Assembly: GCF_013697085.1 (NCBI RefSeq)
Contig: NZ_JACEFT010000004.1
Location: 62,001 to 126,000, forward strand
Direction of reading: 5' to 3'
DNA: 64,000 nucleotides
Source of the DNA: Billgrantia kenyensis
GTDB taxonomy: Bacteria; Pseudomonadota; Gammaproteobacteria; Pseudomonadales; Halomonadaceae
Each line of letters starts with the position of its first letter. The stretch's first letter is position 1. Of the stretch, positions 18,771 to 28,576 are shown one piece after another. Made by a program: the position numbers and the translations under genes. The notes under the pieces were generated by a model, which ran no database searches, was not told the DNA's origin, and was given only the letters and a program-made list of their open reading frames with translations.

Positions 18771-19697
18771 TTACAGCGACAGGAAGAACAGGGTCAGTGG
18801 CGGCGACAGCAGCGAGAGGATGAAGCCGCTGACCACGGCGATAGGCACGCAGGCCACACCGCCATGCTGCTGGATCACCGGCAGGGTGAAATCCATCGAA
18901 GTGGCGCCGCCGTAGCCGATGGCCAGGGGGGCATGGCGCTGGATGAGGAGGGGGATCAGAATGAAGGCCAGCAGTTCACGGGTGAGGTCATTGAAGAAGG
19001 CCACGCCGCCCAGCACTGGGCCCAACTGGTCGCCCACCAGGATGGCCGATAGCGAGTACCAGCCGAAGCCGGAGGCCAGCGCCAGGCCCTCGTTCCAGCG
19101 CAGCGCCAGCAGCGGCGCGGCCAGCAGGCCGCCGATCAATGAGCTGACGGCGAGCGTGGTGGCAATGGCAAGCCCATGGCGGTTGAGCAGGATCTGGCGC
19201 AACGGCATGCCGGAGTTGCGCAGCTGGCAGCCGATCAGTGCAAGCAGCACGTAGAGCACCCACTCGGCGAGCTGGTCGGCGTGCTGGAAGACGATATCGC
19301 CGCCCAGCCAGGCAAGCGCCAGGCCGATCAGCACGCCGCCCACTACCATGGCCACCAGCGAGAGCGAGCCGAGCAGTGCGGCCAGCTTGGTGGTGGGGGC
19401 GTTTGCCACGACCGGTGAGCTCCCCATTCGCAGTGCAAGCCGGTGCGACAGCCACCCAAGCGCGGCCAGGTTGCAAGCAGTGATCACGACGAACAGTTGC
19501 AGTGCCTGGCTACCCATGCGCGATAGTTCGCTACCCAGTTCGTCCAGGCCTGCCAGGCTGATCCCCATGAGCAGCAGGATGACGTAGACCGAGGCGTTGA
19601 CGCCCCGGTTGATAGCGTGCATGACGCCGGCATGGCGAACCGGCACCAGGTAGCCCAGCAACAGCGGCAGCAGAACGATCAAAAGCCCCGACAGCAT
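18771..19697 (-). CDS. lysO: Lysine exporter LysO family protein
   Basis: An inner-membrane exporter of about 308 residues and eight or more helices. It aligns along its length with E. coli LysO (YbjE): start MLSGLLIVLLPLLLGYLVP, then VYVILLLMGISLAGLDEL, SSLIGGLLAAPLLAL, LASGFGWYSLSAIL and ATSMDFTLPVIQ. LysO exports L-lysine and the toxic analogue thialysine. The ATG at 19697 has AAGGG eight bases upstream and matches the E. coli start better than the ATG at 19712. It stands alone, divergent from nothing nearby. Confidence 0.88.
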   Translation of the reverse strand: MLSGLLIVLLPLLLGYLVPVRHAGVMHAINRGVNASVYVILLLMGISLAGLDELGSELSRMGSQALQLFVVITACNLAALGWLSHRLALRMGSSPVVANAPTTKLAALLGSLSLVAMVVGGVLIGLALAWLGGDIVFQHADQLAEWVLYVLLALIGCQLRNSGMPLRQILLNRHGLAIATTLAVSSLIGGLLAAPLLALRWNEGLALASGFGWYSLSAILVGDQLGPVLGGVAFFNDLTRELLAFILIPLLIQRHAPLAIGYGGATSMDFTLPVIQQHGGVACVPIAVVSGFILSLLSPPLTLFFLSL

Positions 19698-19794
19698 CTC
19701 GATTCCCTTCATCGAAGCCGCATATGGCGGCGAAAACCGCCAACTCTACCAGTCTCGGGCTCGCTGCGCCGTGGTACAAAGGCTCATCGGGTGA

Positions 19795-20469
19795 TCAACG
19801 GGGCTCCAACGAGGTGAGGATGAGCCGGCTCCTGCGTTCGCCGTCGCGGCGATAGTCCACTGCCAGCAGCAGGCCGGGGAACTGGGGATGGAAGTGAAAC
19901 AGCATCTCTCGCTCGGGGGTTTCCGGCTCGTTGACCGCGACCTTGACCGCCTCGAACTCGCCGGCAGGGAGGCTCAGGATCTCCGTTCCCAAGGGCTGGT
20001 AGTCCAGGATTTCCTCGCGCCCGCGATGATCCTGGTAGGTCAGGCGGCAGCTCTCCTGGCAGCCGCCATTGAGCGCGCGACGCGAGAGTTCGATCAGGGC
20101 GGCCTGCCGGTCGGGTAGCTTGGCCAATTCACTGCTGCCCAGACGATAGTTCCCGCCCACGCCGAACAGGGAGTAGCCGCTGGCGTAGTTGACCGAGCGC
20201 ACCCCCTCGGGCGTGACGATGAAGCGACTGCGTTCGTTGCCACGGGCGACCGCAATGGAGGCCTGCATACGGCTTTTCCAGTGGCCGCTCTCGCGGGTCA
20301 GCTGGTGCTCGATGGTGGCGTTGGGCCAGCCTCTCACCTCCAGGCGGTAGTTGGCCTGGAAGGGCTGCAGCAGGGTCTCGGGCGCGGCGGCCTGGGTGAA
20401 GGTGGGCAGCCAGGCCAGCAGCAGCGCGAGCAGGGGGAGAGGGGCAAGGTCACGAAGGGAGCGGTTCAT
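19795..20469 (-). CDS. DUF3108 domain exported protein
   Basis: A 224-residue protein with a signal peptide (about 1-28, hydrophobic LPLLALLLAWLPTFTQAAA). The mature part matches the DUF3108 pattern, a beta-rich periplasmic fold: FQANYRLEVRGWPNATIEH near the start, then a conserved DYQPLGTEILSLPAGEFEAV and a C-terminal FHPQFPGLLLAVDYRRDG. The function is unknown. A lipocalin- or LolA-like lipid-handling role has been suggested for some members, but nothing here tests it. Two Cys (CQESC, near 138-142) could form a disulfide. Confidence 0.75.
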   Translation of the reverse strand: MNRSLRDLAPLPLLALLLAWLPTFTQAAAPETLLQPFQANYRLEVRGWPNATIEHQLTRESGHWKSRMQASIAVARGNERSRFIVTPEGVRSVNYASGYSLFGVGGNYRLGSSELAKLPDRQAALIELSRRALNGGCQESCRLTYQDHRGREEILDYQPLGTEILSLPAGEFEAVKVAVNEPETPEREMLFHFHPQFPGLLLAVDYRRDGERRSRLILTSLEPR

Positions 20470-20565
20470 GGCATGGGGTCGCTTGGCTGAAAGGCATCAG
20501 TAGCTGTGAACCTCCACAGCGCCCCAGGGTTCCTCGATGCACGGTAATTGCATGGTTGGCATCGT

Positions 20566-21918
20566 TCAGCGGGAGTCGACCAGCTGCTGCAGGGCCGGGC
20601 TCAGTTCAACCGGATAGTCGTCGTCGGCCTCCCTGGGGGCGAGGCGCCTTAGCCGGTCAGGCAGCCGGTTCAGGGCCGCTGCGACACGCTCACGTGCCCG
20701 GTCGGCATCGGCCATCAGCGCTTCATCGAGCTTGCCGTCGCGTATCAGCGGCACCAGCAGCGGCTCGGCGCCATCGATCCGCTCGTCGCGCCGGGTGATC
20801 ACGTCGCCGAGGTAGCTGCCGTCTGCGGACGTACGGCGCAACAGCTGCTTGCGCCCCGGCAGGTTGACCTTGCCGGTGGAGTGCTTGACCCGGGGGGTGC
20901 CGGCATATTCCACCAGCTTGTAGGAGAGGTCTAGCACAGGAGCATCGGCAGAGACGCCCATCTGGGTGCCGACGCCGAAGGCATCGATAGGGGCGCTCTG
21001 ATCCAGCAGGGCGGCGATCTTGTGCTCGTCGAGCCCGCTGCTGACAATGATCTTGATGCGCTCGAGGCCGGCTGCATCGAGCAACTGGCGCGAGCCTCGG
21101 GCGAGCTCCCCGAGATCGCCGGAATCGAGGCGGATGGCGTCCACCCTCAGCTCGGGCTCCTGGCGCAGCAGTTCGATGACCTGCTTCACGCCGTCCAGGG
21201 TGTCGTGGGTGTCCACCAGCAGAGTCGTGCCGGGGAAGTGCCGAGCAAAGGCGTGGAATGCCTCGGTCTCGCTGTCGTGGGCCAGGATGTAGCTATGCGC
21301 CATGGTGCCGCTCAGGGGCAGGTCGTGGCGCAATCCGCCGAGCACGTTGCTGGTGCCGGCCAAGCCGGCGGTGCGATAGGCGCGCACCCCACGCAGGGCC
21401 GCGTCCACCCCATGCATGCGGCGCAGGCCGAAATCCACTACCGGATGCCCCCGGGCAGCCATCACGACACGCACGGCCTTGGAGGCGAGTACCGTCTCGA
21501 GCTGCACCAGGTTCATGATCAGGCTCTCGATCAGCTGGGCTTCGGCAATGGGTGCATCCACCTCCATCAGCGGCTCGTTGGGGAACACCGGTGTGCCCTC
21601 GGGCAGGGTCCAGATATCGCCGCTGAAGCGCCACTCGGCGAGCCAGTCGAGAAAGCCCGGCTGGAATCGCCCGGTGGCGGCGAGGCGCTCCAGCATGGCC
21701 GATGTGAAGCGCAGCTGGCTGACGAGAGCGGCAGCATGCTGCTGACCGCAGGCAAGCATGAAGCGTCGTGTCGTCGGCAACTTGCGAAAGAACAGGCTGA
21801 AGGTGGCCCGTTCGTGCATGGCCTCCTGCCAGTAGGCCTCCAGCATGGTCAACTGGTAGAGATCGGTCAGCAGTAGCAGTTCGCTGTCCTCGACGTGGAC
21901 GGAAATCGGCTCGCTCAT
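20566..21918 (-). CDS. pncB: Nicotinate phosphoribosyltransferase
   Basis: A cytoplasmic enzyme of 450 residues that joins nicotinate and PRPP to nicotinate mononucleotide, the committed step of the Preiss-Handler NAD salvage route. The N-terminal LLTDLYQLTMLEAYW and the FRKLPTTRRFMLACG segments are typical, as are VDFGLRRMHG and IRLDSGDLGELA in the phosphoribosyl-binding barrel. Its ATG overlaps the pncA stop by four bases (ATGA) with GAGG upstream. The two genes form a two-step salvage operon with nicotinamidase first. Confidence 0.92.
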   Translation of the reverse strand: MSEPISVHVEDSELLLLTDLYQLTMLEAYWQEAMHERATFSLFFRKLPTTRRFMLACGQQHAAALVSQLRFTSAMLERLAATGRFQPGFLDWLAEWRFSGDIWTLPEGTPVFPNEPLMEVDAPIAEAQLIESLIMNLVQLETVLASKAVRVVMAARGHPVVDFGLRRMHGVDAALRGVRAYRTAGLAGTSNVLGGLRHDLPLSGTMAHSYILAHDSETEAFHAFARHFPGTTLLVDTHDTLDGVKQVIELLRQEPELRVDAIRLDSGDLGELARGSRQLLDAAGLERIKIIVSSGLDEHKIAALLDQSAPIDAFGVGTQMGVSADAPVLDLSYKLVEYAGTPRVKHSTGKVNLPGRKQLLRRTSADGSYLGDVITRRDERIDGAEPLLVPLIRDGKLDEALMADADRARERVAAALNRLPDRLRRLAPREADDDYPVELSPALQQLVDSR

Positions 21919-22478
21919 TGACTGACCTCGATGCCGGCGTCCTGGAGTTCACGCTGGCAGCCCTGGCGCGCGTCAGATTCGACGGGTTCGGTAAGGCGAG
22001 CGAGCAGGGTCACCCCGAAACCCTCGCGACAGGCCTCCAGGGCAGTGGCCTTGACGCACACATCCATGGCCAGTCCGCAGACAGCCACGCGCTTCACGCC
22101 GCGGCCGCGCAAGTAACCGGCCAGGCCGGTGCCATCGAAGGCGGAATAGGCATCGATGTCGAACGCGGTCGCCTTGCTCACCCGGATCGCATCGCCGGGC
22201 AGTGCCAACTGGGGATGAAAGGCCGCACCGGGAGTGTCCTGAACGCAGTGCACCGGCCACGGGCCGCCACGGTGATCGAAGCTCGCGTGGTCGATGGGGT
22301 GCCAGTCGCGGGAGGCCACCACCAGCGCACCGCCACGTCTTGCCGCCTCGATCTCGGCATTGATGCCGGGCACCAGCGCCGCGCCCCCGGGGATGGCCAG
22401 CGCGCCGCCTTCGCAGAAGTCATTTTGCATGTCCACCACCAGCAGGGCCGTGTCCGGTCCGTACTCCATCCTGGTCAT
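21915..22478 (-). CDS. pncA: Nicotinamidase
   Basis: A cytoplasmic isochorismatase-fold hydrolase of 187 residues that turns nicotinamide into nicotinate. The catalytic Asp is in LLVVDMQNDFCEGG and the catalytic Cys in GLAMDVCVKATA. Metal-site residues appear in SRDWHPIDHASF, with VHCVQDTPGAAFHP following. The start at 22478 has GGAGGTAGGTC. It is coupled to pncB by a four-base overlap. Confidence 0.92.
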   Translation of the reverse strand: MTRMEYGPDTALLVVDMQNDFCEGGALAIPGGAALVPGINAEIEAARRGGALVVASRDWHPIDHASFDHRGGPWPVHCVQDTPGAAFHPQLALPGDAIRVSKATAFDIDAYSAFDGTGLAGYLRGRGVKRVAVCGLAMDVCVKATALEACREGFGVTLLARLTEPVESDARQGCQRELQDAGIEVSQ

Positions 22479-22697
22479 GACCTACCTCCAGCAGGGTCGT
22501 GTCTCGTCCCTATCAGCGTATGCCCTGGCTCTCTTTTCGTGTAGGTCGGCAGCGCTTCGGCAGAGATACAGGCTGTTACTTTGTACGAAAAGTGACCTAA
22601 GTCAAATGCAGCTTCGGTTCTTCGACCAAGGTCTCAAGATGGGGAGAGAAAGACCGAAAAAGGGGCATGGCTTTCACTCGAGCAGGGACCTCAATCC

Positions 22698-24695
22698 ATG
22701 ACTAATTTCCTTCACCGCATTCCCATGTCGCGCAAGTTCATGCTCGTGCTGGCACTTCCTCTTTGCATCATCGTCTGGCTGGCGACCACCGGGATCCTGG
22801 ATCGATACAAGCTTGCCAATGACATGATCGAGGTCGATCGCTTCGCCGGGTTGTCGGCACAGCTCGGTGGCCTGATGCATGAACTCCAGGTGGAACGTGG
22901 ACTATCGGTTGGCTTTCTCGGGAGCCGTGGCGAGACCTTCGGCGAGCGGCTTTCCGCTCAGCGAAGCCGGGTCGACGAGCAGCTTGTCAGCTACCGGACG
23001 GCCTGGGACGGCATCGATGCCAGCGGAGATCCGGAAATCGACCGTCGGCGCGAGGAGATCGATGCGATGCTGGCAGAGCTGGGTTCGACCCGCCAAGCGG
23101 TGACTGCCTTGGGTATGCGTGATCTCGATGCGCTGGAATACTACACCGATATCAATGCACGGTTGGCCGAAACCGTTGGCAGGCTGAATTCGTTGAGTAA
23201 CGCCGGTGAATTGGCTCGCAATCTAGCAGCCTACTATGCCCTGCTTGAAATCAAGGAGAGCGCCGGGGTCGAGCGAGCGCTTCTCTCCGGTGCTTTCGGC
23301 GCCAACCGCATGTCACCGGACGTGTACTATCGCTTCCTGCGTCTGCTCGGGGAGGAGGAGGCATTCGAGGAGAGCTTTGCCGTCCAGGCTGGAGCCGACC
23401 TGTGGGCTCAGTATCTTGCTGCTACGAGTGAGCACGAGGCCTACGGTGAACTCACGATGATGCGCCAGATTGCCATGCGGCAAGGTATAGATGGCGGTTA
23501 CGGTATTCGGGCAGAGCGCTGGTTCGATGCCCAGACCGACAAGCTGGAGCGGTTGCGGCAACTGGAGCTGGAGCTGGCTGAAGACTTGCAGCAGAGTGCT
23601 CGTGCTCTGGCGACCGAAGCTCGCATAGGGCTCTGGACCTTTGCCGGCCTGGCCCTGCTGTCCATCCTGGTTTCCGTTGTACTCTCCGTGTTGCTGGTAC
23701 GCAATATCGTCGTGCCGCTGAGAAACGCGCTGGATCTGATCCGGACGCGTGATGGCGACCTGACCCAGCGTTTGGCCGAGCCCGGCAGCGACGAGCTCTC
23801 GCGGCTCTATGCGGCTTTCAATGAATCCACGGCAAGCATGGAGTCGCTGGTGGCTTCGATCCAGCAGGGGGCGCGTGGCGTTGGCTCGGCCAGCGGTGAA
23901 ATTGCCCAGGGCAACGAGGACCTGGCCAGCCGTACCGAAGAGCAGTCTGCCTCGCTGGTGGAAACCGCCACCAGCATGGAGCAGATGACATCCACCGTGC
24001 GCCAGTCTGCCGACAACGCACGCCAGGCCAGTAGCATGACGCAGCAGGCGGTTGTCCAGGCCGAGCAGGCCAGTGCCGTTGCCGAGGAAGCACGTCGCGC
24101 CATGCTGCAGATCTCCGAGGCCAATCGTCAGGTCACGGCGATTATCGAGGCGATCGATGGCATCGCCTTCCAGACCAACCTGCTGGCGCTCAATGCCTCG
24201 GTGGAGGCGGCACGGGCCGGCGAGCATGGTCGCGGTTTCGCGGTGGTGGCCGAGGAGGTGCGCAAGCTGGCCAGCCGCAGTGCCGAGGAGGCCGAGCGCA
24301 TCCGTCAGCTGATCGGGGCAACCACCCAGCGGGTGGAGACGGGCAACGGTCTGGTGGGGCAGACCTCCGATGCCCTGGCGGCGATTGCCCGCGATGTGAA
24401 GCAGGCCGCAGCCCTGGTCTCGGAGATATCAATGGCCAGCACCGAGCAATCGTCGGGCATCGAGCAGATCAACCAGGCCGTGGCGCAGTTGGAAGACACC
24501 ACCCAGCAGAATGCCGCGCTGGTCGAGCAGGTTGCCACCGCCAGCCGCTCGCTGGACGACCAGGCGGGGGAAATGGCCCGTCTGATCACCCGTTTTCGGG
24601 TCAGCGTTAGCCTGGGGGAGGCCGAAAATGCGGCGCTGTCAGATGCGTCTCGGTTCGAGTACCGCAGCCTCGAGCGCTTGCCGCAACCGGCGTAA
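22698..24695 (+). CDS. Methyl-accepting chemotaxis protein with NIT sensor domain
   Basis: An inner-membrane chemoreceptor of 665 residues. TM1 is about 13-31, the periplasmic sensor about 32-310, TM2 about 314-338, then HAMP and the cytoplasmic signalling hairpin. The sensor region begins [18 protein letters not shown], the mark of the NIT (nitrate/nitrite-sensing) domain, so nitrate or nitrite could be the ligand. The signalling tip [20 protein letters not shown] is intact. No CheR-docking pentapeptide is visible at the C-terminus. The gene stands alone and ends in a strong terminator. The 219-base gap upstream shows no recognisable FliA promoter. Confidence 0.88.
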   Translation: MTNFLHRIPMSRKFMLVLALPLCIIVWLATTGILDRYKLANDMIEVDRFAGLSAQLGGLMHELQVERGLSVGFLGSRGETFGERLSAQRSRVDEQLVSYRTAWDGIDASGDPEIDRRREEIDAMLAELGSTRQAVTALGMRDLDALEYYTDINARLAETVGRLNSLSNAGELARNLAAYYALLEIKESAGVERALLSGAFGANRMSPDVYYRFLRLLGEEEAFEESFAVQAGADLWAQYLAATSEHEAYGELTMMRQIAMRQGIDGGYGIRAERWFDAQTDKLERLRQLELELAEDLQQSARALATEARIGLWTFAGLALLSILVSVVLSVLLVRNIVVPLRNALDLIRTRDGDLTQRLAEPGSDELSRLYAAFNESTASMESLVASIQQGARGVGSASGEIAQGNEDLASRTEEQSASLVETATSMEQMTSTVRQSADNARQASSMTQQAVVQAEQASAVAEEARRAMLQISEANRQVTAIIEAIDGIAFQTNLLALNASVEAARAGEHGRGFAVVAEEVRKLASRSAEEAERIRQLIGATTQRVETGNGLVGQTSDALAAIARDVKQAAALVSEISMASTEQSSGIEQINQAVAQLEDTTQQNAALVEQVATASRSLDDQAGEMARLITRFRVSVSLGEAENAALSDASRFEYRSLERLPQPA

Positions 24696-24720
24696 GCCAA
24701 GAAGCCGTTGGCAAGGGAGC

Positions 24721-24750
24721 AGCGGCGGGCCATGGCCCGCCGCTTTCCTT
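24721..24750 (+). terminator. Intrinsic terminator after the chemoreceptor gene
   Basis: A perfect 11-base stem, agcggcgggcc / ggcccgccgct, with a 2-base gap (effective loop formed by opening the top pairs) is followed by ttcctt. Confidence 0.8.
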
Positions 24751-24776
24751 CAGATATCCTCAGGCCTGCGAGTGTT

Positions 24777-25712
24777 TCAGTAGCCTGCTTCCGGGTCGAT
24801 GGTGTCGAGAGTCTCTCCCGCCTCGAAGGCGCGGATCGCCTCGGCCACTTGATCGACAGCTTCGCCGAGCGGCGTGGGGCCGGCCATGTGCGGGGTCACC
24901 CAGACGCGCGGGTGCCTCCACAGCGGGCTCGATTCGGGCAACGGCTCCTCGGGGAAGGCGTCGAGCAGGGCGCCGCGCAGCCTGCCTTCGCTCTCGCCAT
25001 TGCCCAGCGCCTCGAGCAGCGCCGCCTCGTCGATCAGGCTTCCGCGACCGGGGTTGATCAGGCTGGCACCCTCGGGCAGGGCGGCCAGTGCCTGGGCGTC
25101 GATGATGTGACGTGTCGACTTCGTGCCCGGCAGCAGCAGCACCAGGGTGCGCACCTGACCTAGCAGGTCGTTCAGCCCTTCGTCGCCATGGTGGCAGGTG
25201 ATGCCTTCGAGCGACTTCGGCGAGCGGCTCCAGCCGTGCACGGGAAACCCATCGGCGGCGACCATGGCGGCCACCTTGGCGCCGATGGCGCCCAGGCCCA
25301 GCACGCCCACCGGCCAGTCGCGCTTGTCGGTGACGCTGTGCTCGCGCCACTCACGCTGTGCCTGCTGGCGCCGATAGCGATCGAAGTCGCGCTGGAAGTG
25401 CAGTACGCCGTAGCGCACGTAGTCGCCGATCAGTTCGGCCATGCCGGCATCGCGCAGCTTGACGATGGGCACACCCTCGGGCAGCGCCGGGTTGTTGAGC
25501 AGGGCGTCGACGCCGGCGCCCAGGTTGACGATGCCGCGGGCGCGGCGTTGCTCACCGAGCAGCGCCTCGGAGGGCTTCCATACCGCCAGGTAGTCGGCGT
25601 CCCGGCGCTTGTCGGCGGGGTCATCGGCGGTGACGATCTCGGCCTCGGGCAGACGTTCGGCCAAGGCTTCGCGCCAGGCTTCGATGTCATCGATATGCAG
25701 CAGTACGCGCAT
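24777..25712 (-). CDS. ghrA: Glyoxylate/hydroxypyruvate reductase A
   Basis: A cytoplasmic D-2-hydroxyacid dehydrogenase of 311 residues that reduces glyoxylate to glycolate or hydroxypyruvate to glycerate with NADPH. The Rossmann motif is VGVLGLGAIGAKVA, the substrate-binding region has NLGAGVDALL and the catalytic residues lie in LINPGRGSLIDEAAL and TPHMAGPTPL, as in GhrA. The start has AGGAG at good spacing. It is followed by only 32 bases to the MocR gene on the same strand; any link to ectoine breakdown is unclear. Confidence 0.88.
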   Translation of the reverse strand: MRVLLHIDDIEAWREALAERLPEAEIVTADDPADKRRDADYLAVWKPSEALLGEQRRARGIVNLGAGVDALLNNPALPEGVPIVKLRDAGMAELIGDYVRYGVLHFQRDFDRYRRQQAQREWREHSVTDKRDWPVGVLGLGAIGAKVAAMVAADGFPVHGWSRSPKSLEGITCHHGDEGLNDLLGQVRTLVLLLPGTKSTRHIIDAQALAALPEGASLINPGRGSLIDEAALLEALGNGESEGRLRGALLDAFPEEPLPESSPLWRHPRVWVTPHMAGPTPLGEAVDQVAEAIRAFEAGETLDTIDPEAGY

Positions 25713-25744
25713 GTCGGCTCCTGTTGGTTAGCTAGACATTCGAT

Positions 25745-27151
25745 TCAATAGACGATCTGCATCATGGGCGGCGGCGCCTCGTCGAGCAATGCTGCCAGCC
25801 GCTTGAGTCCCTCTTCCAGGCGGGAGATGTCCTGCTCGGCGCCGAGGCTGACCCGGATGCGCCGGGGAGGCGGTGTCTGCTCCACTATGAACGGCACTGC
25901 GGTGGTGATCGCCAGGCCTTCCTGCTCGGCCTGCTGCTGCAGCTCCTCTGCGCGCCAGGCGTCGGGCAGGGAAACCCACACGTGAAGGCTGGTGGGGCGG
26001 GACTCCAGCGTGTGATGACCCAGCAGGCGCCGGGAGAGTTGCTGGCGCTCTGCAAGCAGCTCGCGCTGCTCGGCGGCCAGCGCCTCGGCGGTCCCCTCCG
26101 CCAGCCAGCGGTCGGCGATCTCGAAGATCAGCGGCGTGGCCATCCAGGTGGTGGCGCGCATCCGCGGCAACACATGGTGCAGCTGGCCGCGGGGCACGGT
26201 GAGGTAACCTGCGCGTAGCCCCGGCACGGTCACCTTGGTCAGGCTGGTGACATGAAAGCTCTGCTGAGGAATGCGCGAGGCGACGGGCTTGAGCCCAGGC
26301 GACTCCAGCAAGGCATGAACATCGTCTTCGATCAGCCATATCCGGTGGCGGGCCAGTACCTCGGCAACGGCGTCCCGGCGTGCCTCGCTCATGGTCGCCC
26401 CGGTAGGGTTCAACTGCGTCGGGGTCAGGTAGACCGCGCGTGGCTTGAAGCGTTGGCAGGCAAGGTCCAGCGCTTCGGGCACGATGCCTTCGGCGTCGAT
26501 GGCGATACCGCGTAGCTGAAAGCCCAGCGTGCGCGACAGGGCGATGAGGCCGTGGTCGGTGAGTGCCTCGGTCAGTACCAGGTCGCCGTGCTGTACCACG
26601 CTCGAGATTGCCAGCATCAGGCCGTGGGCGGCGCCGTTGCACAGGATGCGGTCGTCCATCTCGCCGGGAACGTGGAGGCGGGACTGCAGCCAGGTGCTGG
26701 CCCTTTCGCGTTGGTGGGCCAGCCCGGCAATGGGTCGACAGGCGCCGATCACCTCGGGGCTGGCATGCTCGGCCAGTTCCGCCAGGGTCTGGCGAAAGCG
26801 CAGGTGGTGGCCCGGGGGGCATACCGGATGGGCGATGGAAAGGTCTATGAGAGGAGCCTCGTGGCGAAACTCATGACCCCGCAGGTAAGCCGATTCGCGA
26901 GCATCGTCCAGTGCGTTGATCCAGGTGCCGCTACCCACTCTGGCCTGGACCAGGCCCATCTTTTCGGCCTGGGCGTAGGCCCGCGACACGGTCTGTACGC
27001 TCACTCCCAGGCTCTCGGCCAGTTGCCGATGCGGGGGCAGGCGGGTGCCGGGCAGCAGCTCTCCCTGGCGCACTGCTTCCGACAGGGCGCGGGCGATGGC
27101 CAGGTACTTGGGACCCGTCTCGGTAAGGTATGGGGTCAGATCAATTGTCAT
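25745..27151 (-). CDS. enuR: MocR-type PLP-dependent regulator, EnuR-like
   Basis: A cytoplasmic regulator of 468 residues made of a GntR winged helix (about 10-80; LPPHRQLAESLGVSVQTVSR) joined to an aminotransferase-fold domain. The PLP-binding Lys is K306 in SLTKVTVPGLRAG, and NPTGATMS and the IEDDVHA segment are intact. In ectoine users the MocR protein EnuR represses the catabolic genes and is relieved by diaminobutyrate intermediates bound to PLP. This gene is divergent from doeA, which supports that role. Three AATTGTCATG copies lie in and next to the 214-base gap, one over its own start codon. The name rests on context; no database search was run. Confidence 0.75.
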   Translation of the reverse strand: MTIDLTPYLTETGPKYLAIARALSEAVRQGELLPGTRLPPHRQLAESLGVSVQTVSRAYAQAEKMGLVQARVGSGTWINALDDARESAYLRGHEFRHEAPLIDLSIAHPVCPPGHHLRFRQTLAELAEHASPEVIGACRPIAGLAHQRERASTWLQSRLHVPGEMDDRILCNGAAHGLMLAISSVVQHGDLVLTEALTDHGLIALSRTLGFQLRGIAIDAEGIVPEALDLACQRFKPRAVYLTPTQLNPTGATMSEARRDAVAEVLARHRIWLIEDDVHALLESPGLKPVASRIPQQSFHVTSLTKVTVPGLRAGYLTVPRGQLHHVLPRMRATTWMATPLIFEIADRWLAEGTAEALAAEQRELLAERQQLSRRLLGHHTLESRPTSLHVWVSLPDAWRAEELQQQAEQEGLAITTAVPFIVEQTPPPRRIRVSLGAEQDISRLEEGLKRLAALLDEAPPPMMQIVY

Positions 27152-27258
27152 GATTCAATAAAGCCTTTGACCGCCTGCCAAGGGGGGGTGCTACTATCAG
27201 CTTAGCGATATTGACCCGAAATTGTCATGCTTTCAGTCAAATTAGGTCATGACAATTT
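27143..27258. promoter_or_regulatory. Three-copy AATTGTCATG operator region between enuR and doeA
   Basis: Copies lie at 27143-27152 (direct, over the enuR start), 27219-27229 (aaattgtcatg, direct) and 27248-27258 (catgacaattt, inverted). The last two form a perfect 11-base inverted repeat. MocR regulators usually bind sets of direct and inverted repeats, so this is the probable EnuR operator. Confidence 0.6.
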
Positions 27259-27365
27259 TGGGCCGGTCCGACACCCCTGACCGCAATGATCGATTGTCCG
27301 ATGGCCCGGCCCTCTTCCTTGCGGAAGCAGGGCCGGTTCTTGGTGATGCTTTTGGCGAGTGCCCC

Positions 27366-28565
27366 ATGACTCAGGTAAACCTGTCCTTCACTCGTGAGGA
27401 ATATGCAAGCCGCCTATGGAAGGTGCGGGCCGAAATGGCCGGTCGTGGGATCGATGTGCTGGTGATCAGCGATCCTTCCAACATGGCCTGGCTGACCGGC
27501 TACGACGGCTGGTCTTTCTACGTTCACCAGTGTGTGCTGGTGGGGCTCGAGGGGGAGCCGGTGTGGTATGGGCGTCGCATGGATGCCAATGGGGCGCTGC
27601 GAACCTGCTGGATCGATCCCGACAACATCACCTATTACCCCGATTACTACGTGCAGAACCCGGACATGCACCCCATGGAGTATCTGGCCCAGTCGATCAT
27701 GCCCGATCGCGGCTGGCACCAGGGGGTGGTTGGCCTGGAGATGGACAACTATTACTTCTCGGCCAAGGCCTACCAGAGCCTGTTGCGTGAGCTGCCGCAT
27801 GCCCGCTTCGTGGATGCCAACTCGCTGGTCAACTGGTGCCGCGCCATCAAGTCGCCCCAGGAGATCGCCTACATGCGGGTCGCCGGCAAGATCGTCGAGG
27901 GAATGCACTCACGCATTCTCGAGGTGATCGAGCCGGGGCTGCCCAAGAGCAAGCTGGTATCCGAGATCTACCGCGTGGGCATCGAGGGCTGGGTCGACGA
28001 GAATGGCAAGGTCTTTGGCGGTGACTACCCCGCCATCGTGCCCATGCTGCCTACCGGCAAGGATGCGGCGGCGCCGCACCTGACCTGGGACGATACGCCT
28101 TTTCGTGAAGGCGAGGGCACCTTCTTCGAGATCGCCGGTGTGTTCAAGCGCTACCACGCGCCCATGTCGCGGACCGTGTTCCTGGGCCGCCCCCCCCAGG
28201 ACTTCGTGCGCGCCGAGTCGGCACTGCTCGAAGGGATCGACAACGGCCTGGCCGTGGCCAAGCCCGGCAATCGTACCGCCGATATCGCCATGGCGCTGGG
28301 GGCGGCCATGGACAAGTACGGCTTCGACCGCGGCGGGGCGCGCTGCGGCTACCCCATCGGTATCAGCTATCCGCCCGACTGGGGCGAGCGCACCATGAGC
28401 CTGCGTCCCTCCGACGATACCATCCTGGAACCCGGCATGACCTTCCACTTCATGCCGGGCATGTGGCAGGACGACTGGGGCCTCGAGATCACCGAGAGTA
28501 TCCTGATCACCGAGACTGGCTGCGAGACGCTGGCCAACTTTCCTCGCCAGCTGTTCGTTAAATAA
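27366..28565 (+). CDS. doeA: Ectoine hydrolase
   Basis: A cytoplasmic enzyme of 399 residues, the same length as H. elongata DoeA. It opens the ectoine ring to N-alpha-acetyl-L-2,4-diaminobutyrate, the first step of ectoine use. It belongs to the M24/creatinase (pita-bread) superfamily: the N-terminal region has ISDPSNMAWLTGYDGWSFYV and the C-terminal part has AGKIVEGMHSRILEVIEPG and EITESILITETG. The ATG at 27366 is preferred over the in-frame start at 27249, which would lie inside the operator region and adds an unrelated N-terminus. It is followed by doeB after 11 bases. Confidence 0.93.
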   Translation: MTQVNLSFTREEYASRLWKVRAEMAGRGIDVLVISDPSNMAWLTGYDGWSFYVHQCVLVGLEGEPVWYGRRMDANGALRTCWIDPDNITYYPDYYVQNPDMHPMEYLAQSIMPDRGWHQGVVGLEMDNYYFSAKAYQSLLRELPHARFVDANSLVNWCRAIKSPQEIAYMRVAGKIVEGMHSRILEVIEPGLPKSKLVSEIYRVGIEGWVDENGKVFGGDYPAIVPMLPTGKDAAAPHLTWDDTPFREGEGTFFEIAGVFKRYHAPMSRTVFLGRPPQDFVRAESALLEGIDNGLAVAKPGNRTADIAMALGAAMDKYGFDRGGARCGYPIGISYPPDWGERTMSLRPSDDTILEPGMTFHFMPGMWQDDWGLEITESILITETGCETLANFPRQLFVK

Positions 28566-28576
28566 GGAGAGCCAAG

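Noticed and set aside
27249-27365. 39-residue extension of DoeA
   Set aside because: It would start inside the operator repeats, has no family match and gives a length unlike the 399-aa H. elongata DoeA.
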